Under the pieces are notes generated by a model. That model did no database searches. It was not told where the DNA came from and saw only the letters and a program-made list of their open reading frames with translations. DNA of 64,000 nt from Alteribacillus sp041949975 (GTDB taxonomy: Bacteria; Bacillota; Bacilli; Bacillales; Marinococcaceae): assembly GCF_041949975.1 (NCBI RefSeq), contig NZ_JBHFQG010000007.1:62001-126000 (forward strand), given 5' to 3'. How positions within the stretch are numbered: position 1 is the stretch's first letter; every line of letters begins with the position of its first letter. Positions 24,227 to 33,691 of this stretch are shown here, in pieces. The position numbers were made by a program, and so were the translations under genes.

Positions 24227-25021
24227 CTATAATGTAACTAGTGAAGTAGCTTTATATGGATCCGTATCATAAAGATGAAAGTCATAATCAATTCCGCAGT
24301 CATTTTCTTCTAATATCTGTTTTACAGTCATTCGAGCCAAATCCTTCATGTTATTATCCTGACTTAAATGAGCTAAATAAATACGCTTTGTATTTTCTCC
24401 TACCACTTCTGCTAAAGCTGAAGCAGCATCTTCATTCGAGACGTGTCCTGCGTCCCCTAAGATTCTGCGTTTAATGTTCCAGGGATATCGGCACATACGC
24501 AGCATATTCATATCATGGTTTGATTCAAATATAAACATATCGGCATTTTGTACCAGCCCTTTTGTATGTTCACTTACATAGCCCATATCTGTAGCAAGAG
24601 CCAATTTTTTTCCTTCATTATGAAAAACGAAAAACATAGGGTCAGCTGCATCATGGGAGACGCCGAATGATTCAACATCAAGGTTTCCAAATGATTGAAC
24701 AGATCCTCGGCCAAACACAAATTTTTGGGCAGACGTAATATTGCCTAAACTATTTTCCATAGCCTTCCACGTTTTTTCATTGGCATAAATCGGCAAATTA
24801 TATTTTCTTGCTAAAATCCCGACTCCCTTTATATGATCACTGTGTTCGTGCGTTACTAAAATACCATCTAAGTCTTTTGGATTTCGCGCTATTTGTTGAA
24901 ACAGCCCTTCGATTTTTTTCCCACTTAATCCTGCGTCAACAAGCAGACGTTTTTTGTTTGTTTCTATATAAACAGCGTTCCCTGTGCTTCCGCTCGCCAG
25001 TACGCTAAAACTTAAGGCCAT
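24227..25021 (-). CDS. walJ: WalJ (YycJ) metallo-beta-lactamase-fold hydrolase
   Basis: A cytoplasmic MBL-fold 5' exonuclease-type enzyme linked to coordination of replication and cell division. It has 264 residues. The zinc motif is GILVTHEHSDHIKGVG, with further ligands in FGVSHDAADPM and LGDAGHVSNEDAA, and IYLAHLSQDNN at the end. The N-terminus is MALSFSVLASGSTGNAVYIE, starting at ATG 25021, nine bases after GGAGTG. It is the fifth gene of the walR-K-H-I-J operon, 18 bases after walI. Confidence 0.95.
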   Translation of the reverse strand: MALSFSVLASGSTGNAVYIETNKKRLLVDAGLSGKKIEGLFQQIARNPKDLDGILVTHEHSDHIKGVGILARKYNLPIYANEKTWKAMENSLGNITSAQKFVFGRGSVQSFGNLDVESFGVSHDAADPMFFVFHNEGKKLALATDMGYVSEHTKGLVQNADMFIFESNHDMNMLRMCRYPWNIKRRILGDAGHVSNEDAASALAEVVGENTKRIYLAHLSQDNNMKDLARMTVKQILEENDCGIDYDFHLYDTDPYKATSLVTL

Positions 25022-25039
25022 ATAATGTTTCACTCCAAT

Positions 25040-25876
25040 TTATTCTTCTTCCTTTGCTTCATTTGAATCCGTGCCCTCGTCTGGCTCTTCCTGGTTGTTT
25101 TCATCTGTTGCTAATTCTTGGATGGAACCGTCTATGGCATGCACAAGATAATTTTCTTCTTCATTTATTTCCATTCGGTACATAGGAGCAAAGACTTGGA
25201 CTTCCCCTTCTGGATTAAAAAGACTGTAATAGCCTAAATCAACCTTGTTGACCTGGTCGTTAAAGGAAAGTATCCCGTCATTTAACAGTACTTCAATCGC
25301 TTTATACGGTGCGAGCATATCTTTTTCTTTCCCTTCTTCTCGAAACTTAAGATAGCTCTGCACATAACTTTCTATTTCATTATCTTCATTAAAAAACAGA
25401 ACAAGCTGATCTTCTTCATAGGTAACTACTGTATTTCCCTCATATGTTTGGTTAAAATACATCTGTCTATCGTCTCCGTTCCAGCTCTCATACCTATACT
25501 CGTCAGCATTCCAAACATGTTGATCCAAAAACTTAGAAATATCGTCTTCAACATTTGAGCTTACTTCATACGGCTCTTCTAACGTCACTTCTACAAACCT
25601 GTCATTTAACACATTAACATTGTCTTCTCCAGCTTTATCAATAATGTCTTCTTCTATTTGCACTGGCTGGCCGACAATGTGACTAATTTCGCTTCGTTCC
25701 TCCGGTAAGTCTTCTGTGACAGAAATATTTCTGTCCGCTAAGGTTTCTCTCACCGTCGCCTGAGCTCTGACATTTACATCGCTGGAGTTTCTTTTTTCAA
25801 TTAGTTGATATAAAAGAAAAGTATTAAGGAGAAGAAAAGTGATAATAAAGATCGTTTTCGTTCTATTCCAATCCAC
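25040..25876 (-). CDS. walI: WalI (YycI), membrane regulator of WalK
   Basis: With WalH it forms a membrane complex that restrains the WalK kinase. It has 278 residues: a short cytoplasmic start, one membrane helix (TKTIFIITFLLLNTFLLYQL, about residues 6-25) and an extracytoplasmic domain. The C-terminus is strongly acidic and disordered (about 20 residues, mostly Glu/Asp). Start is GTG 25876, two bases after walH ends, with a perfect AAAGGAGG. Homologues begin with the same DW-x-x-x-KTIF pattern. Confidence 0.93.
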   Translation of the reverse strand: MDWNRTKTIFIITFLLLNTFLLYQLIEKRNSSDVNVRAQATVRETLADRNISVTEDLPEERSEISHIVGQPVQIEEDIIDKAGEDNVNVLNDRFVEVTLEEPYEVSSNVEDDISKFLDQHVWNADEYRYESWNGDDRQMYFNQTYEGNTVVTYEEDQLVLFFNEDNEIESYVQSYLKFREEGKEKDMLAPYKAIEVLLNDGILSFNDQVNKVDLGYYSLFNPEGEVQVFAPMYRMEINEEENYLVHAIDGSIQELATDENNQEEPDEGTDSNEAKEEE

Positions 25877-25877
25877 T

Positions 25878-27206
25878 TTAACCCTCCTTTGTTTCCGTTG
25901 TGCCGTCAGGTTCAATAGGATACCAGGAACCGTCGTATTTCACATACCAGCTGGGCTCAAATTGAATCACTAGACTCTCCGTTTTTTCCATTTTGTAGCC
26001 TACACGTATATTTTCGATTTGTTCCGGGTCAAACTGCTCCTCTGCAAATTCTAATACTTGTTCACCAGAAGCAAGCTCTATCGACCCGCTTGTATCAATT
26101 GGACTGTCATCTAATTGAAACAAAGGTCTAGAAAATTGTGAAACCTGCCCTCCGGTTCTAGATACATTTATAGAAGCAAGATCCCGCCCACGTGATTCAA
26201 ATACCGGCAGTCCCGAGACAATCATACGATATACTGCACTTTCTTCTAGACTGCTCCTCTGCCAATCATAAAGACGATAAGTATCAGTCCATCCTCCGCG
26301 GGAATTTATAAAATCAAACGTTGTCTCGACTACGTGATTTTGAGAATCTTGTACATTTTCACTGTATATCGGATTAACGTAATTTAAATAATCTCCATTG
26401 TCTTCTAAACTCATCATTCGATTTCCATCTGTAAAAGAGGCCTCTCGATTATCCTGACGATACTGCTTTACATAATCAGAATCATTAAACAACAATGTTA
26501 GAAAATCGTTGTAGTTCATCTCAGAAGAGGTGTCAGAAAGGGTATTATAAGTCACCGTTTCTTCTGGTAAATATATAGTTTTTGGTATCACTGAATTGTC
26601 CTCTAACTCATGTGAAAAAACCGGTGAAAATTCATCCATTTGATGAATATACAAATCCCTGAAATCAGACATACTGAAATTTGTTTCTCCTTCTAAGACA
26701 ACAGGATCTTCATAAGAAACAAATTTTACTTGAAGGTTTTCACTGTCTCCACCTTCATCGATCAATACAATTCGATCAACGGAATCAATCGATAAATATG
26801 GGGTATCGTCTTCAAAATTCATCATGTCATTCAGTACTTCTCCAGGAATGGGTGTTGGAAAAATTAATTCGGCGGCATGATCCCCTTCATATAACTCCCC
26901 TGCTTCGAAGTCCTGATTTAAAGTAATATTTTCAAAACGAGAATCAAGAAAATCGTTATAAAACCTAGAAAACAAACGCTGGGTGCCGTCTAATCCTGTT
27001 TGTCTCGCTCCATTTCGAAAGACGATCTGGTCGGGCCAGATTACATCTTCAATGCTTAATTCTTCTCCCATCTCAATATCGCTTGGCAGATAGTCAGACT
27101 CATCTAAAAATGCATAATTCGGCTGAAAGGTCCACAGCTGCCATGTCAAAATAACACTAATAGCCACTAATACCGATAAGGTCCAGGATTTTATACGTTC
27201 CATCAT
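25878..27206 (-). CDS. walH: WalH (YycH), membrane regulator of WalK
   Basis: A partner of WalI in repressing WalK. It has 442 residues, one N-terminal membrane helix (MERIKSWTLSVLVAISVILT and following LWTF) and a large extracytoplasmic acidic domain. YLPEETVTYNTLSDTSSEMNY and YDWQRSSLEESAVYRMIVSG resemble YycH. Start ATG overlaps the walK stop by four bases (ATGA), which indicates coupled translation; ATG 27203 is an alternative. The acidic character exceeds what is usual for mesophilic Bacillus and would suit high salt. Confidence 0.93.
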   Translation of the reverse strand: MMERIKSWTLSVLVAISVILTWQLWTFQPNYAFLDESDYLPSDIEMGEELSIEDVIWPDQIVFRNGARQTGLDGTQRLFSRFYNDFLDSRFENITLNQDFEAGELYEGDHAAELIFPTPIPGEVLNDMMNFEDDTPYLSIDSVDRIVLIDEGGDSENLQVKFVSYEDPVVLEGETNFSMSDFRDLYIHQMDEFSPVFSHELEDNSVIPKTIYLPEETVTYNTLSDTSSEMNYNDFLTLLFNDSDYVKQYRQDNREASFTDGNRMMSLEDNGDYLNYVNPIYSENVQDSQNHVVETTFDFINSRGGWTDTYRLYDWQRSSLEESAVYRMIVSGLPVFESRGRDLASINVSRTGGQVSQFSRPLFQLDDSPIDTSGSIELASGEQVLEFAEEQFDPEQIENIRVGYKMEKTESLVIQFEPSWYVKYDGSWYPIEPDGTTETKEG

Positions 27207-29029
27207 TCACCAACACCCGCTTTTTTGTTAACGGAGTAAGGAAGTGTTACGGATATCGTTGTCCCTTTTTTCCACTCACTATCTACCGTTATATATCCGC
27301 CATGAGACTGTACCAGTTCTTTAGCTATAGCTAATCCTAAGCCGGTTCCGCCAAGGTTTCGAGCTCTTGCTTTATCCACCCTGTAGAATCGATCAAATAT
27401 TTTGGCTTGATTTTCTTTTGGTATACCCACACCTTCATCCGTTATTTCAATGTCTACTGCTTGAGAACGAGTAATCATTTGAATGGTGATCATACCACCA
27501 TCCGGTGAATATTTCACTGCATTCGAAATAATATTATCGAACACTTGAGTCATTTTATCTTTATCCATATTCACATAAACAGAATGAAATGGAATGTCTT
27601 TGGAAAATTCTATGTCTTTGTCCTTAGTCATCATTTCAAACCGTTCAGCTATCTGCCGTAAAAGCTCACCTATGTCTGTCGTTTCAAAGGTAAGCTGCAG
27701 ATCATTACTATCCATTTTCGATAATTGCAGTAAATCATTTACAAGCCGTATCATTCGCTCTGTTTCATTTTGGGTCACTTTTAAAAAGCGGGGACCTAAG
27801 TTTTCATCTTCCATAGCCCCGTCTTCTAATGCTTCTAAATAACTTCTCATCGTAGTTAATGGTGTGCGCAGTTCATGAGAAACATTTGCTACAAATTCGC
27901 GTCGTTCTCTTTCAATTTTCTCCTGTTCTGTTACATCATGAAGAACTGTAATAAGACCATTTACCGGTCCCTCTTCATTACGAATAACCGAAAAATTAGC
28001 TTCTAATAAAAACTCTTCTTTTTCATCACTAAAATCAAGCAATATAGAATCAGTGTAGTCATATAAATCACTTGGTGTCAGAGTTTCAGATAGACGGAGC
28101 ACTTCTGGAAGAGAAGATCCCATAATACCGGTGCTGTCTACATTTAAAAGCTGCTCCGCGCGTTTGTTCATTAAAATGATACGACCTAGCTCATCCGTTG
28201 CGATAACTCCGTCCGTCATATGAGCTAATACAGAACTTAATTTTTTCCGTTCTCCTTCTGTCGTTGCGCGAGCATCCTTTAAACTGAGCGTGAGAGCATT
28301 AAACGACTCCGCAAGCTGCCCGATTTCGTCTTGTCCATAGACATGCACACGGCGGGAAAAATCTCCCTCTCCCATCACTTTTGCTTGTTTTTTCATATCC
28401 ACAATGGGACGGGTTATCGTTTGTGATAATAATATTCCAAGCACCGCTGTTATAACCAAAGCAATGATAGTTCCCGTTAATAGAATGTTATTGATCTCTT
28501 CCATTTCTGTATAAATGTTTTCCATGGAAGCTTCAATGTATATTGCTCCAATTATTTCTCCGTCTGCTTCAACCGGTTGAGCAATAACTTGGATTCTATC
28601 ACCCGTTTCTGGGTCTCTCAGAATAGGGCTGTCTTCCTGTCCAAGCAGTGCACGTTCCACCCTCACTTTAGTACTTTGCTGCCCTACGATGTTTTGATCA
28701 TTCCAATTTGATGTACCAAGCACTTCCTGGTTTGGACCAATCACTTGTACTTCAGATTGTTCTATGGAAAAGAATTCCTTCAGCAGATCTTCTATATCGT
28801 CTTCTAAAGGTTCTTCTTCACTGTCACGATCCCTTGTTATTTCCTGACGAACATTATATTCGAGCAAATCTGCACGTTCTACTAACATGTCATAATGATT
28901 ATCCTCAAGCTGCGCCTCTAATTCTCCAGTAAAGTATAAGCCGATGACTTGTATAGCTATAAAAATAAGCAGCATAAAAATGGTAATCATTTTGACGTGG
29001 ATCGATTTAAAAAAATCGATAATTTTCAT
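27203..29029 (-). CDS. walK: Sensor histidine kinase WalK (YycG)
   Basis: The essential sensor kinase for cell-wall homeostasis, 608 residues. Order: membrane helix about 10-32, extracytoplasmic Cache/PAS-like sensor, second helix about 182-204, HAMP (IVDMKKQAKVMGEGDFSRRV), PAS (MTDGVIATDELGRIILMNKR), HisKA with His385 in ANVSHELRTPLTTMRSYLEA and HATPase with N-box ISNAVKYSPDGG, G1 DEGVGIPKENQ and G2 GGTGLGLAIAKEL. It follows walR by two bases. In B. subtilis it lies at the division septum. Confidence 0.97.
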   Translation of the reverse strand: MKIIDFFKSIHVKMITIFMLLIFIAIQVIGLYFTGELEAQLEDNHYDMLVERADLLEYNVRQEITRDRDSEEEPLEDDIEDLLKEFFSIEQSEVQVIGPNQEVLGTSNWNDQNIVGQQSTKVRVERALLGQEDSPILRDPETGDRIQVIAQPVEADGEIIGAIYIEASMENIYTEMEEINNILLTGTIIALVITAVLGILLSQTITRPIVDMKKQAKVMGEGDFSRRVHVYGQDEIGQLAESFNALTLSLKDARATTEGERKKLSSVLAHMTDGVIATDELGRIILMNKRAEQLLNVDSTGIMGSSLPEVLRLSETLTPSDLYDYTDSILLDFSDEKEEFLLEANFSVIRNEEGPVNGLITVLHDVTEQEKIERERREFVANVSHELRTPLTTMRSYLEALEDGAMEDENLGPRFLKVTQNETERMIRLVNDLLQLSKMDSNDLQLTFETTDIGELLRQIAERFEMMTKDKDIEFSKDIPFHSVYVNMDKDKMTQVFDNIISNAVKYSPDGGMITIQMITRSQAVDIEITDEGVGIPKENQAKIFDRFYRVDKARARNLGGTGLGLAIAKELVQSHGGYITVDSEWKKGTTISVTLPYSVNKKAGVGE

Positions 29030-29031
29030 TA

Positions 29032-29739
29032 CTACTTCTCCTGTTCAGGGTGTTTTAAATAATAACCGACTCCTCGTCTGGTTATGATCCACATTGGGTA
29101 ACTTGGATTATCTTCTACCTTTTCCCGCAATCGGCGTACTGTAACGTCGACCGTCCGAACATCGCCAAAATAATCGTATCCCCATACGGCTTGAAGCAAA
29201 TGTTCACGTGTCATTACTTGTCCAATGTGACGGGCTAGATAATGAATAAGTTCAAATTCACGATGAGTTAAATCTACTGGCTCTCCTCGTTTTGACACAA
29301 GGTAAGCATCAGGATCTATGGTTAAGTCCCCTACTTCAATTTGCTTTTGTTTTGATTGATTTTCTTCTGGGACTACCTGCAATCTTCTTAAATTTGCTTT
29401 TACTCTTGCAATCAATTCTCGTGTGCTGAAAGGCTTTGTGACATAATCATCAGCACCTAGTTCCAAACCAAGCACTTTGTCTATTTCGGCATCTTTTGCG
29501 GTTAACATAATAATAGGCATATCAAAATGTTTGCGGATCTCCCGGCATACTTCCATTCCGTCTTTATGAGGAAGCATGATATCGAGCAGTACGATATCGG
29601 GATTGAACTGATGCACTTTTTCTACCGCTTCATTTCCATCATAAGCTACATCTACCTGGAATCCCTCTTTTTTTAAGTTGAAGTCTAAAATATCAGCAAT
29701 TGGCTGTTCATCATCAACTACCAAAATCTTTTCGTCCAT
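29032..29739 (-). CDS. walR: Response regulator WalR (YycF)
   Basis: An OmpR/PhoB-type regulator of peptidoglycan hydrolase genes, 235 residues. The receiver domain has DD at 9-10, the phosphoacceptor Asp53 in NPDIVLLDIMLPHKDGMEVC, and Lys in DYVTKPF. The C-terminal winged helix has DLTHREFELIHYLARHIGQV and GYDYFGDVRTVDVTVRRLRE. It is the first gene of walRKHIJ-htrC. Upstream on the same strand, a TTGCTT-16-TATAAA pair around 29930 could be its promoter, but this is weak. Confidence 0.97.
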   Translation of the reverse strand: MDEKILVVDDEQPIADILDFNLKKEGFQVDVAYDGNEAVEKVHQFNPDIVLLDIMLPHKDGMEVCREIRKHFDMPIIMLTAKDAEIDKVLGLELGADDYVTKPFSTRELIARVKANLRRLQVVPEENQSKQKQIEVGDLTIDPDAYLVSKRGEPVDLTHREFELIHYLARHIGQVMTREHLLQAVWGYDYFGDVRTVDVTVRRLREKVEDNPSYPMWIITRRGVGYYLKHPEQEK

Positions 29740-30018
29740 CCAATATCCGCTCCATTTCTTTCATAAATTGATTGCTAAAAGAAGCTCTCTATGATGCATC
29801 ACGTTTACGGCTTGTTTATGATAATTACCTATTACTATTAAGGCTTTTCTTCATGGTGTAAAACTTAACATGTTTCCTGTTTTAATAGTTTGAGAAATGA
29901 AAGACAATACAATCCCTTTATATTGTAACACAGCCTGAAAGCAACAGGTTACCACGTTTTTGCTTATCACTTTTTCCATTTTCCGTAATAAAGTTAAAAA
30001 AGGTGAAACATTCTATAC
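29740..30018. other. Upstream region of the wal operon
   Basis: An AT-rich region between the tRNA terminator and walR. It should hold the walR promoter. I see no RNA gene and no ORF. Confidence 0.45.
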
Positions 30019-30047
30019 AAAAAACGCCTGGAATATTTTCCAGACGT
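30019..30047 (-). terminator. Terminator of the tRNA operon
   Basis: ACGTCTGGAA pairs with TTCCAGGCGT (one G-U) around a four-base loop, followed leftward by six Us. It lies 15 bases beyond tRNA-Phe. Confidence 0.88.
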
Positions 30048-30061
30048 GCATGATTGTTTGA

Positions 30062-30137
30062 TGGTGGCTCGAGACGGAATCGAACCGCCGACACGAGGAT
30101 TTTCAGTCCACTGCTCTACCGACTGAGCTATCGAGCC
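30062..30137 (-). tRNA. tRNA-Phe (GAA)
   Basis: A 76-base cloverleaf with acceptor GGCTCGA pairing TCGAGCC, discriminator A and encoded CCA. Anticodon loop CTGAAAA gives GAA; the T arm has GTTCGATTC. Confidence 0.97.
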
Positions 30138-30166
30138 TTGTTACTGATCGCTTATGTATAGAAAAA

Positions 30167-30242
30167 TGGCGGGCCTGACGGGAATCGAACCCGCGATCTC
30201 CTGCGTGACAGGCAGGCATGTTAACCGCTACACCACAGGCCC
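30167..30242 (-). tRNA. tRNA-Asp (GTC)
   Basis: A 76-base cloverleaf with acceptor GGGCCTG pairing CAGGCCC, discriminator G and encoded CCA. Anticodon loop CTGTCAC gives GTC. Confidence 0.97.
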
Positions 30243-30414
30243 TTTTTTGAAGAATAAGCTGCTAATCTCTTCGTCAGCTGCTGTCGTTCACTCAGTCACG
30301 TACTAGTGTACGCTCCTTCCTTCTCTCCCTTGCTTCCTCGACCTTCTTGCTTCTTCTTCAAAAAAGTCGATTTTGCTCCCAGGCGAATCTATTAACAGCT
30401 GTCGCTGAAGAAAT
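30243..30414. other. Spacer between tRNA-Asp and tRNA-Glu
   Basis: 172 bases of pyrimidine-rich sequence (purine-rich on the transcribed strand) with an ACGTACTAGTGTACG palindrome near 30299-30313. No extra tRNA or ORF is visible. The leftward strand carries repeated GAAG/AGAAG runs. It would be removed during tRNA processing. Confidence 0.4.
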
Positions 30415-30489
30415 TGGTGACCCGTAGGGGATTCGAACCCCTGTTACCGCCGTGAAAGGGCGGTGTCTTAACCACTTGACCAACGGGCC
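30415..30489 (-). tRNA. tRNA-Glu (TTC)
   Basis: A 75-base cloverleaf starting GGCCCGTTGGTCAAGTGG. Anticodon loop CTTTCAC gives TTC; encoded CCA. Confidence 0.97.
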
Positions 30490-30498
30490 TTTTAAAAA

Positions 30499-30574
30499 TG
30501 GTGAGCCATGGAGGATTCGAACCTCCGACCCTCTGATTAAAAGTCAGATGCTCTACCAACTGAGCTAATGGCTC
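30499..30574 (-). tRNA. tRNA-Lys (TTT)
   Basis: A 76-base cloverleaf with acceptor GAGCCAT pairing ATGGCTC. Anticodon loop CTTTTAA gives TTT; encoded CCA. First in transcription order. Confidence 0.97.
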
Positions 30575-30688
30575 TTATTTTCAAGATGTGCTCATTTACT
30601 ATATATGCCTTATGTTAAATTTTTTATTTTTGTCCATCACTTCGTGAGACAATAACACTAGTTGGCTTCCTTGACAGCGACAAAAATA

Positions 30689-30717
30689 ATATTACCACGT
30701 CAATTTTCGATTTTCAA
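30689..30717 (-). promoter_or_regulatory. Candidate promoter of the tRNA operon
   Basis: TTGAAA, a 17-base spacer and TAATAT read leftward, about 115 bases before tRNA-Lys. The -35 has 5/6 matches and the -10 has 4/6. Confidence 0.5.
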
Positions 30718-30726
30718 GGAGTTTTT

Positions 30727-30780
30727 CAAAAAAATTTTCTTTGTCTGCTTTTCATATAAAAGGCATAAAAAGCAGACAAA
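30727..30780 (-). terminator. Terminator of purA
   Basis: TTTGTCTGCTTTT pairs with AAAAGCAGACAAA around a 15-base loop, followed leftward by a U-rich run. Confidence 0.85.
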
Positions 30781-30789
30781 GACAGCTCT

Positions 30790-32079
30790 TTAAACGCCCC
30801 AGACACCTCTTACCATATTGGTTTGATTACGGTCCGGGCCTACAGAGAAAATACTTACAGGAATATTGGTTAATTGAGAAACGCGCTCTAAGTAATGACG
30901 GGCGTTTTCAGGCAGGTCTTCCAACGATTTTACTCCAGTGATATCTTCATTCCAGCCAGGCATTTCTTCATAAACAGGCTCACATTCAGCCAATACTTTC
31001 AAGCTTGCTGGAAACTCTTCAATAATTTCTCCTCGGTATTTATACGCTGTACAAATTTTAACCTTATCTATTCCAGTTAGAACATCAATTGAATTAAGAG
31101 ATAAGTCTGTTATCCCGCTGACTCTCCGTGCATGACGAACGACCACACTGTCAAACCAGCCTACTCTGCGCGGACGCCCGGTTGTCGTTCCGTATTCATT
31201 GCCTACTTCCCGAATTTTGTCCCCGATTTCATCGGTTAATTCAGTTGGAAATGGACCATCTCCTACTCGTGTTGTGTATGCTTTCGATACTCCAACCACG
31301 TGATGGATTTTAGAAGGACCTACACCAGAACCAATAGTTACTCCGCCAGCAATAGGATTAGAAGAGGTAACGAATGGATATGTGCCTTGATCGATGTCCA
31401 GCATAACCCCTTGAGCTCCTTCAAAAAGAACCCGGCGGCCCGCATCAATAGCGTCATTTAGCACTACAGAAGTGTCGTATACATAATCTGCGAAAAACTG
31501 ACCATATTCATAATACTCATCAAGGATATCTTCTTTTCTAAATCCTTCTTCTTCATAGATTTTTTCAAGCAGACGATTTTTTTCTTTTAAATTTCTGTCT
31601 AGTTTTTCACCAAATTCTTCTTTGTCCAGCAAATCTGATATACGGATTCCTGTTCTAGCTGCTTTATCCATGTAAGCAGGCCCAATACCTTTTCGAGTTG
31701 TTCCGATTTTATTCGAACCTTTGTTTTCTTCTTCCACAGCATCTAATTTTACATGATAAGGTAAAATGACATGAGCACGATTGCTAATACGAAGGTTGCT
31801 TGTGTCAATTCCGCGTTCATGCAAGTATTTTAATTCCTCGACCAAAGCTTGCGGATCAATCACCATGCCATTCCCAATTACGCAGGTTTTGTTATCGTAA
31901 AAAATACCTGAGGGTATGAGATGGAGCTTATATTTTTTACCATTAAAAACGATCGTATGACCAGCGTTGTTACCACCCTGATACCTGGCAACAACCTCTG
32001 CATTTTCTGAAAGATAATCTGTAATCTTCCCTTTTCCTTCATCTCCCCATTGAGTCCCAACAATTACAACTGACGACAA
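30790..32079 (-). CDS. purA: Adenylosuccinate synthetase PurA
   Basis: Condenses IMP with aspartate using GTP in AMP synthesis. It has 429 residues. The N-terminus SSVVIVGTQWGDEGKGKITD holds the GDEGKGK phosphate loop and catalytic Asp. QGGNNAGHTIVFNGKKYKLH, GTTRKGIGPAYMDKAARTGI and TTTGRPRRVGWFD are further signatures. Start is TTG 32079, six bases after GGAGGTG; the ATG at 32097 would add a non-homologous MPEVDD. It is monocistronic between the helicase gene and the tRNA operon. Confidence 0.96.
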   Translation of the reverse strand: MSSVVIVGTQWGDEGKGKITDYLSENAEVVARYQGGNNAGHTIVFNGKKYKLHLIPSGIFYDNKTCVIGNGMVIDPQALVEELKYLHERGIDTSNLRISNRAHVILPYHVKLDAVEEENKGSNKIGTTRKGIGPAYMDKAARTGIRISDLLDKEEFGEKLDRNLKEKNRLLEKIYEEEGFRKEDILDEYYEYGQFFADYVYDTSVVLNDAIDAGRRVLFEGAQGVMLDIDQGTYPFVTSSNPIAGGVTIGSGVGPSKIHHVVGVSKAYTTRVGDGPFPTELTDEIGDKIREVGNEYGTTTGRPRRVGWFDSVVVRHARRVSGITDLSLNSIDVLTGIDKVKICTAYKYRGEIIEEFPASLKVLAECEPVYEEMPGWNEDITGVKSLEDLPENARHYLERVSQLTNIPVSIFSVGPDRNQTNMVRGVWGV

Positions 32080-32260
32080 ATCGTCCACCTCCGGCACCTG
32101 ATTTAAAAGGCTGCTTTGATAATCAATATCTTTTCTATGTATTTATTGTTATTAGAATAAAACCCTCAAATAGTGTATCAATTCCATTGCGGGAAGTCAA
32201 TCAAACACGAACATTATCTGCTGAATTTATAAAATATGTTCGTCATAGTGTTTTTAATAT

Positions 32261-32296
32261 AAAAAATCCGGATGAGGAGAAAAAATCCTATCCGGG
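32261..32296 (-). terminator. Terminator of the helicase gene
   Basis: Leftward, CCGGATAGGA pairs with TCCTCATCCGG (one bulged base), followed by six Us. Confidence 0.8.
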
Positions 32297-32303
32297 TTTC
32301 ATG

Positions 32304-33671
32304 TTAGGCCCCAGGTGGCGCTTGACTTTCATCATGACGCCTGTCCAAGTTCACAAATTTATTATATTCTTTTATAAAAGCAAGTTCTACATTTCCTACA
32401 GGACCATTACGCTGTTTGGCAATGATAATTTCAATAATATTTTGGTTTTCAGCTTCTTGATCATAATAATCTTCTCTGTAAAGAAAAGAAACAATGTCCG
32501 CATCCTGCTCGATACTTCCTGATTCACGAAGGTCAGACATCATTGGACGTTTATCCTGCCTGGATTCTACCCCCCGCGAAAGCTGGGAAAGCGCAATGAC
32601 TGGAACATCCAACTCACGGGCAATCCCCTTCAGACTTCTTGAAATTTCCGAGACTTCCTGCTGACGGTTCTCTCCGCCTTTGGAGCCTGAACCTTGAATA
32701 AGCTGCAAATAATCAATTAAGATCATTCCCAGACCCCGTTCTTGCTTAAGTCGTCTGCATTTTGCCTGTATATCATTTACTTTAATTCCTGGAGAATCAT
32801 CAATATATATACCAGCAGACGACAGACTTCCCATAGCCATCGTCAACTTTTCCCAATCTTCTTCTTCTAGCTGCCCTGTTCTCATTTTTGTCGCGTCGAT
32901 GTTTCCTTCTGCACAGAGCATCCGTTGAACTAGCTGTGAAGCACCCATTTCCAGACTGAAGATAGCTACATTTTCCGAACTTTTCGTTGCTACATTTTGA
33001 GCAATATTAAGAGCAAAGGCTGTCTTCCCCATAGAAGGCCTTGCAGCCACAATAATTAAATCACTCCGCTGAAAACCTGCTGTCATATGATCGAGCTCTG
33101 CAAAACCACTTGATATACCAGTAATATCATTCTCGCGATTTTGAAGCATTTCAATATTATCATAGGTTTCAATAAGTACATCTTTAATAGAAACGAACGC
33201 TCCTGAACTTCGCTGCTGTGCTACTTCTAGAATAGATCGTTCCGCATCGTTTAAAATAACCTCTACTTCTTCTTCACTCTCATACCCTTCCGATGCAATA
33301 TCTGTTGCTGCACGTATTAACCGGCGAAGGATAGATTTCTCTTGAACAATTTTACTGTAGTATTCTACATTGGCTGCGGTTGGTACAGCATTAGCAAGAT
33401 CAGTAAGGTAAGAAATACCTCCTACCTCTTCTAACCACTGATAATCCTGAAGAGCAGATGTGACCGTCACAAGGTCCACCGGACTTCCTTTTTCACCGAG
33501 TTCAAGCATGACACGAAAAATCCGCTGATGGGAAACACGATAAAAGTCTTCAGGTGATAAACGCTCTGTCGCTGTAACCAGTGCTTCTCCCTCTAGAAAA
33601 ACAGCTCCTATAACGGCTTGCTCAGCTTCGATGTTTTGAGGCGGCTTCCGGTCTGTTAACACATCGCTCAT
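32304..33671 (-). CDS. dnaB: Replicative DNA helicase DnaB (DnaC in B. subtilis)
   Basis: The hexameric 5'-3' replication-fork helicase, 455 residues. An N-terminal helical domain (PPQNIEAEQAVIGAVFLEGE) is followed by a RecA-like ATPase with Walker A AARPSMGKTAFALNIAQN, Walker B MILIDYLQLIQG and ALSQLSRGVESRQDKRPMMS. No intein is present. It follows rplI by 20 bases in the transcript rplI-dnaB, as in B. subtilis. Confidence 0.97.
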   Translation of the reverse strand: MSDVLTDRKPPQNIEAEQAVIGAVFLEGEALVTATERLSPEDFYRVSHQRIFRVMLELGEKGSPVDLVTVTSALQDYQWLEEVGGISYLTDLANAVPTAANVEYYSKIVQEKSILRRLIRAATDIASEGYESEEEVEVILNDAERSILEVAQQRSSGAFVSIKDVLIETYDNIEMLQNRENDITGISSGFAELDHMTAGFQRSDLIIVAARPSMGKTAFALNIAQNVATKSSENVAIFSLEMGASQLVQRMLCAEGNIDATKMRTGQLEEEDWEKLTMAMGSLSSAGIYIDDSPGIKVNDIQAKCRRLKQERGLGMILIDYLQLIQGSGSKGGENRQQEVSEISRSLKGIARELDVPVIALSQLSRGVESRQDKRPMMSDLRESGSIEQDADIVSFLYREDYYDQEAENQNIIEIIIAKQRNGPVGNVELAFIKEYNKFVNLDRRHDESQAPPGA

Positions 33672-33691
33672 AAACTGCCCCTGCCTTTCTC

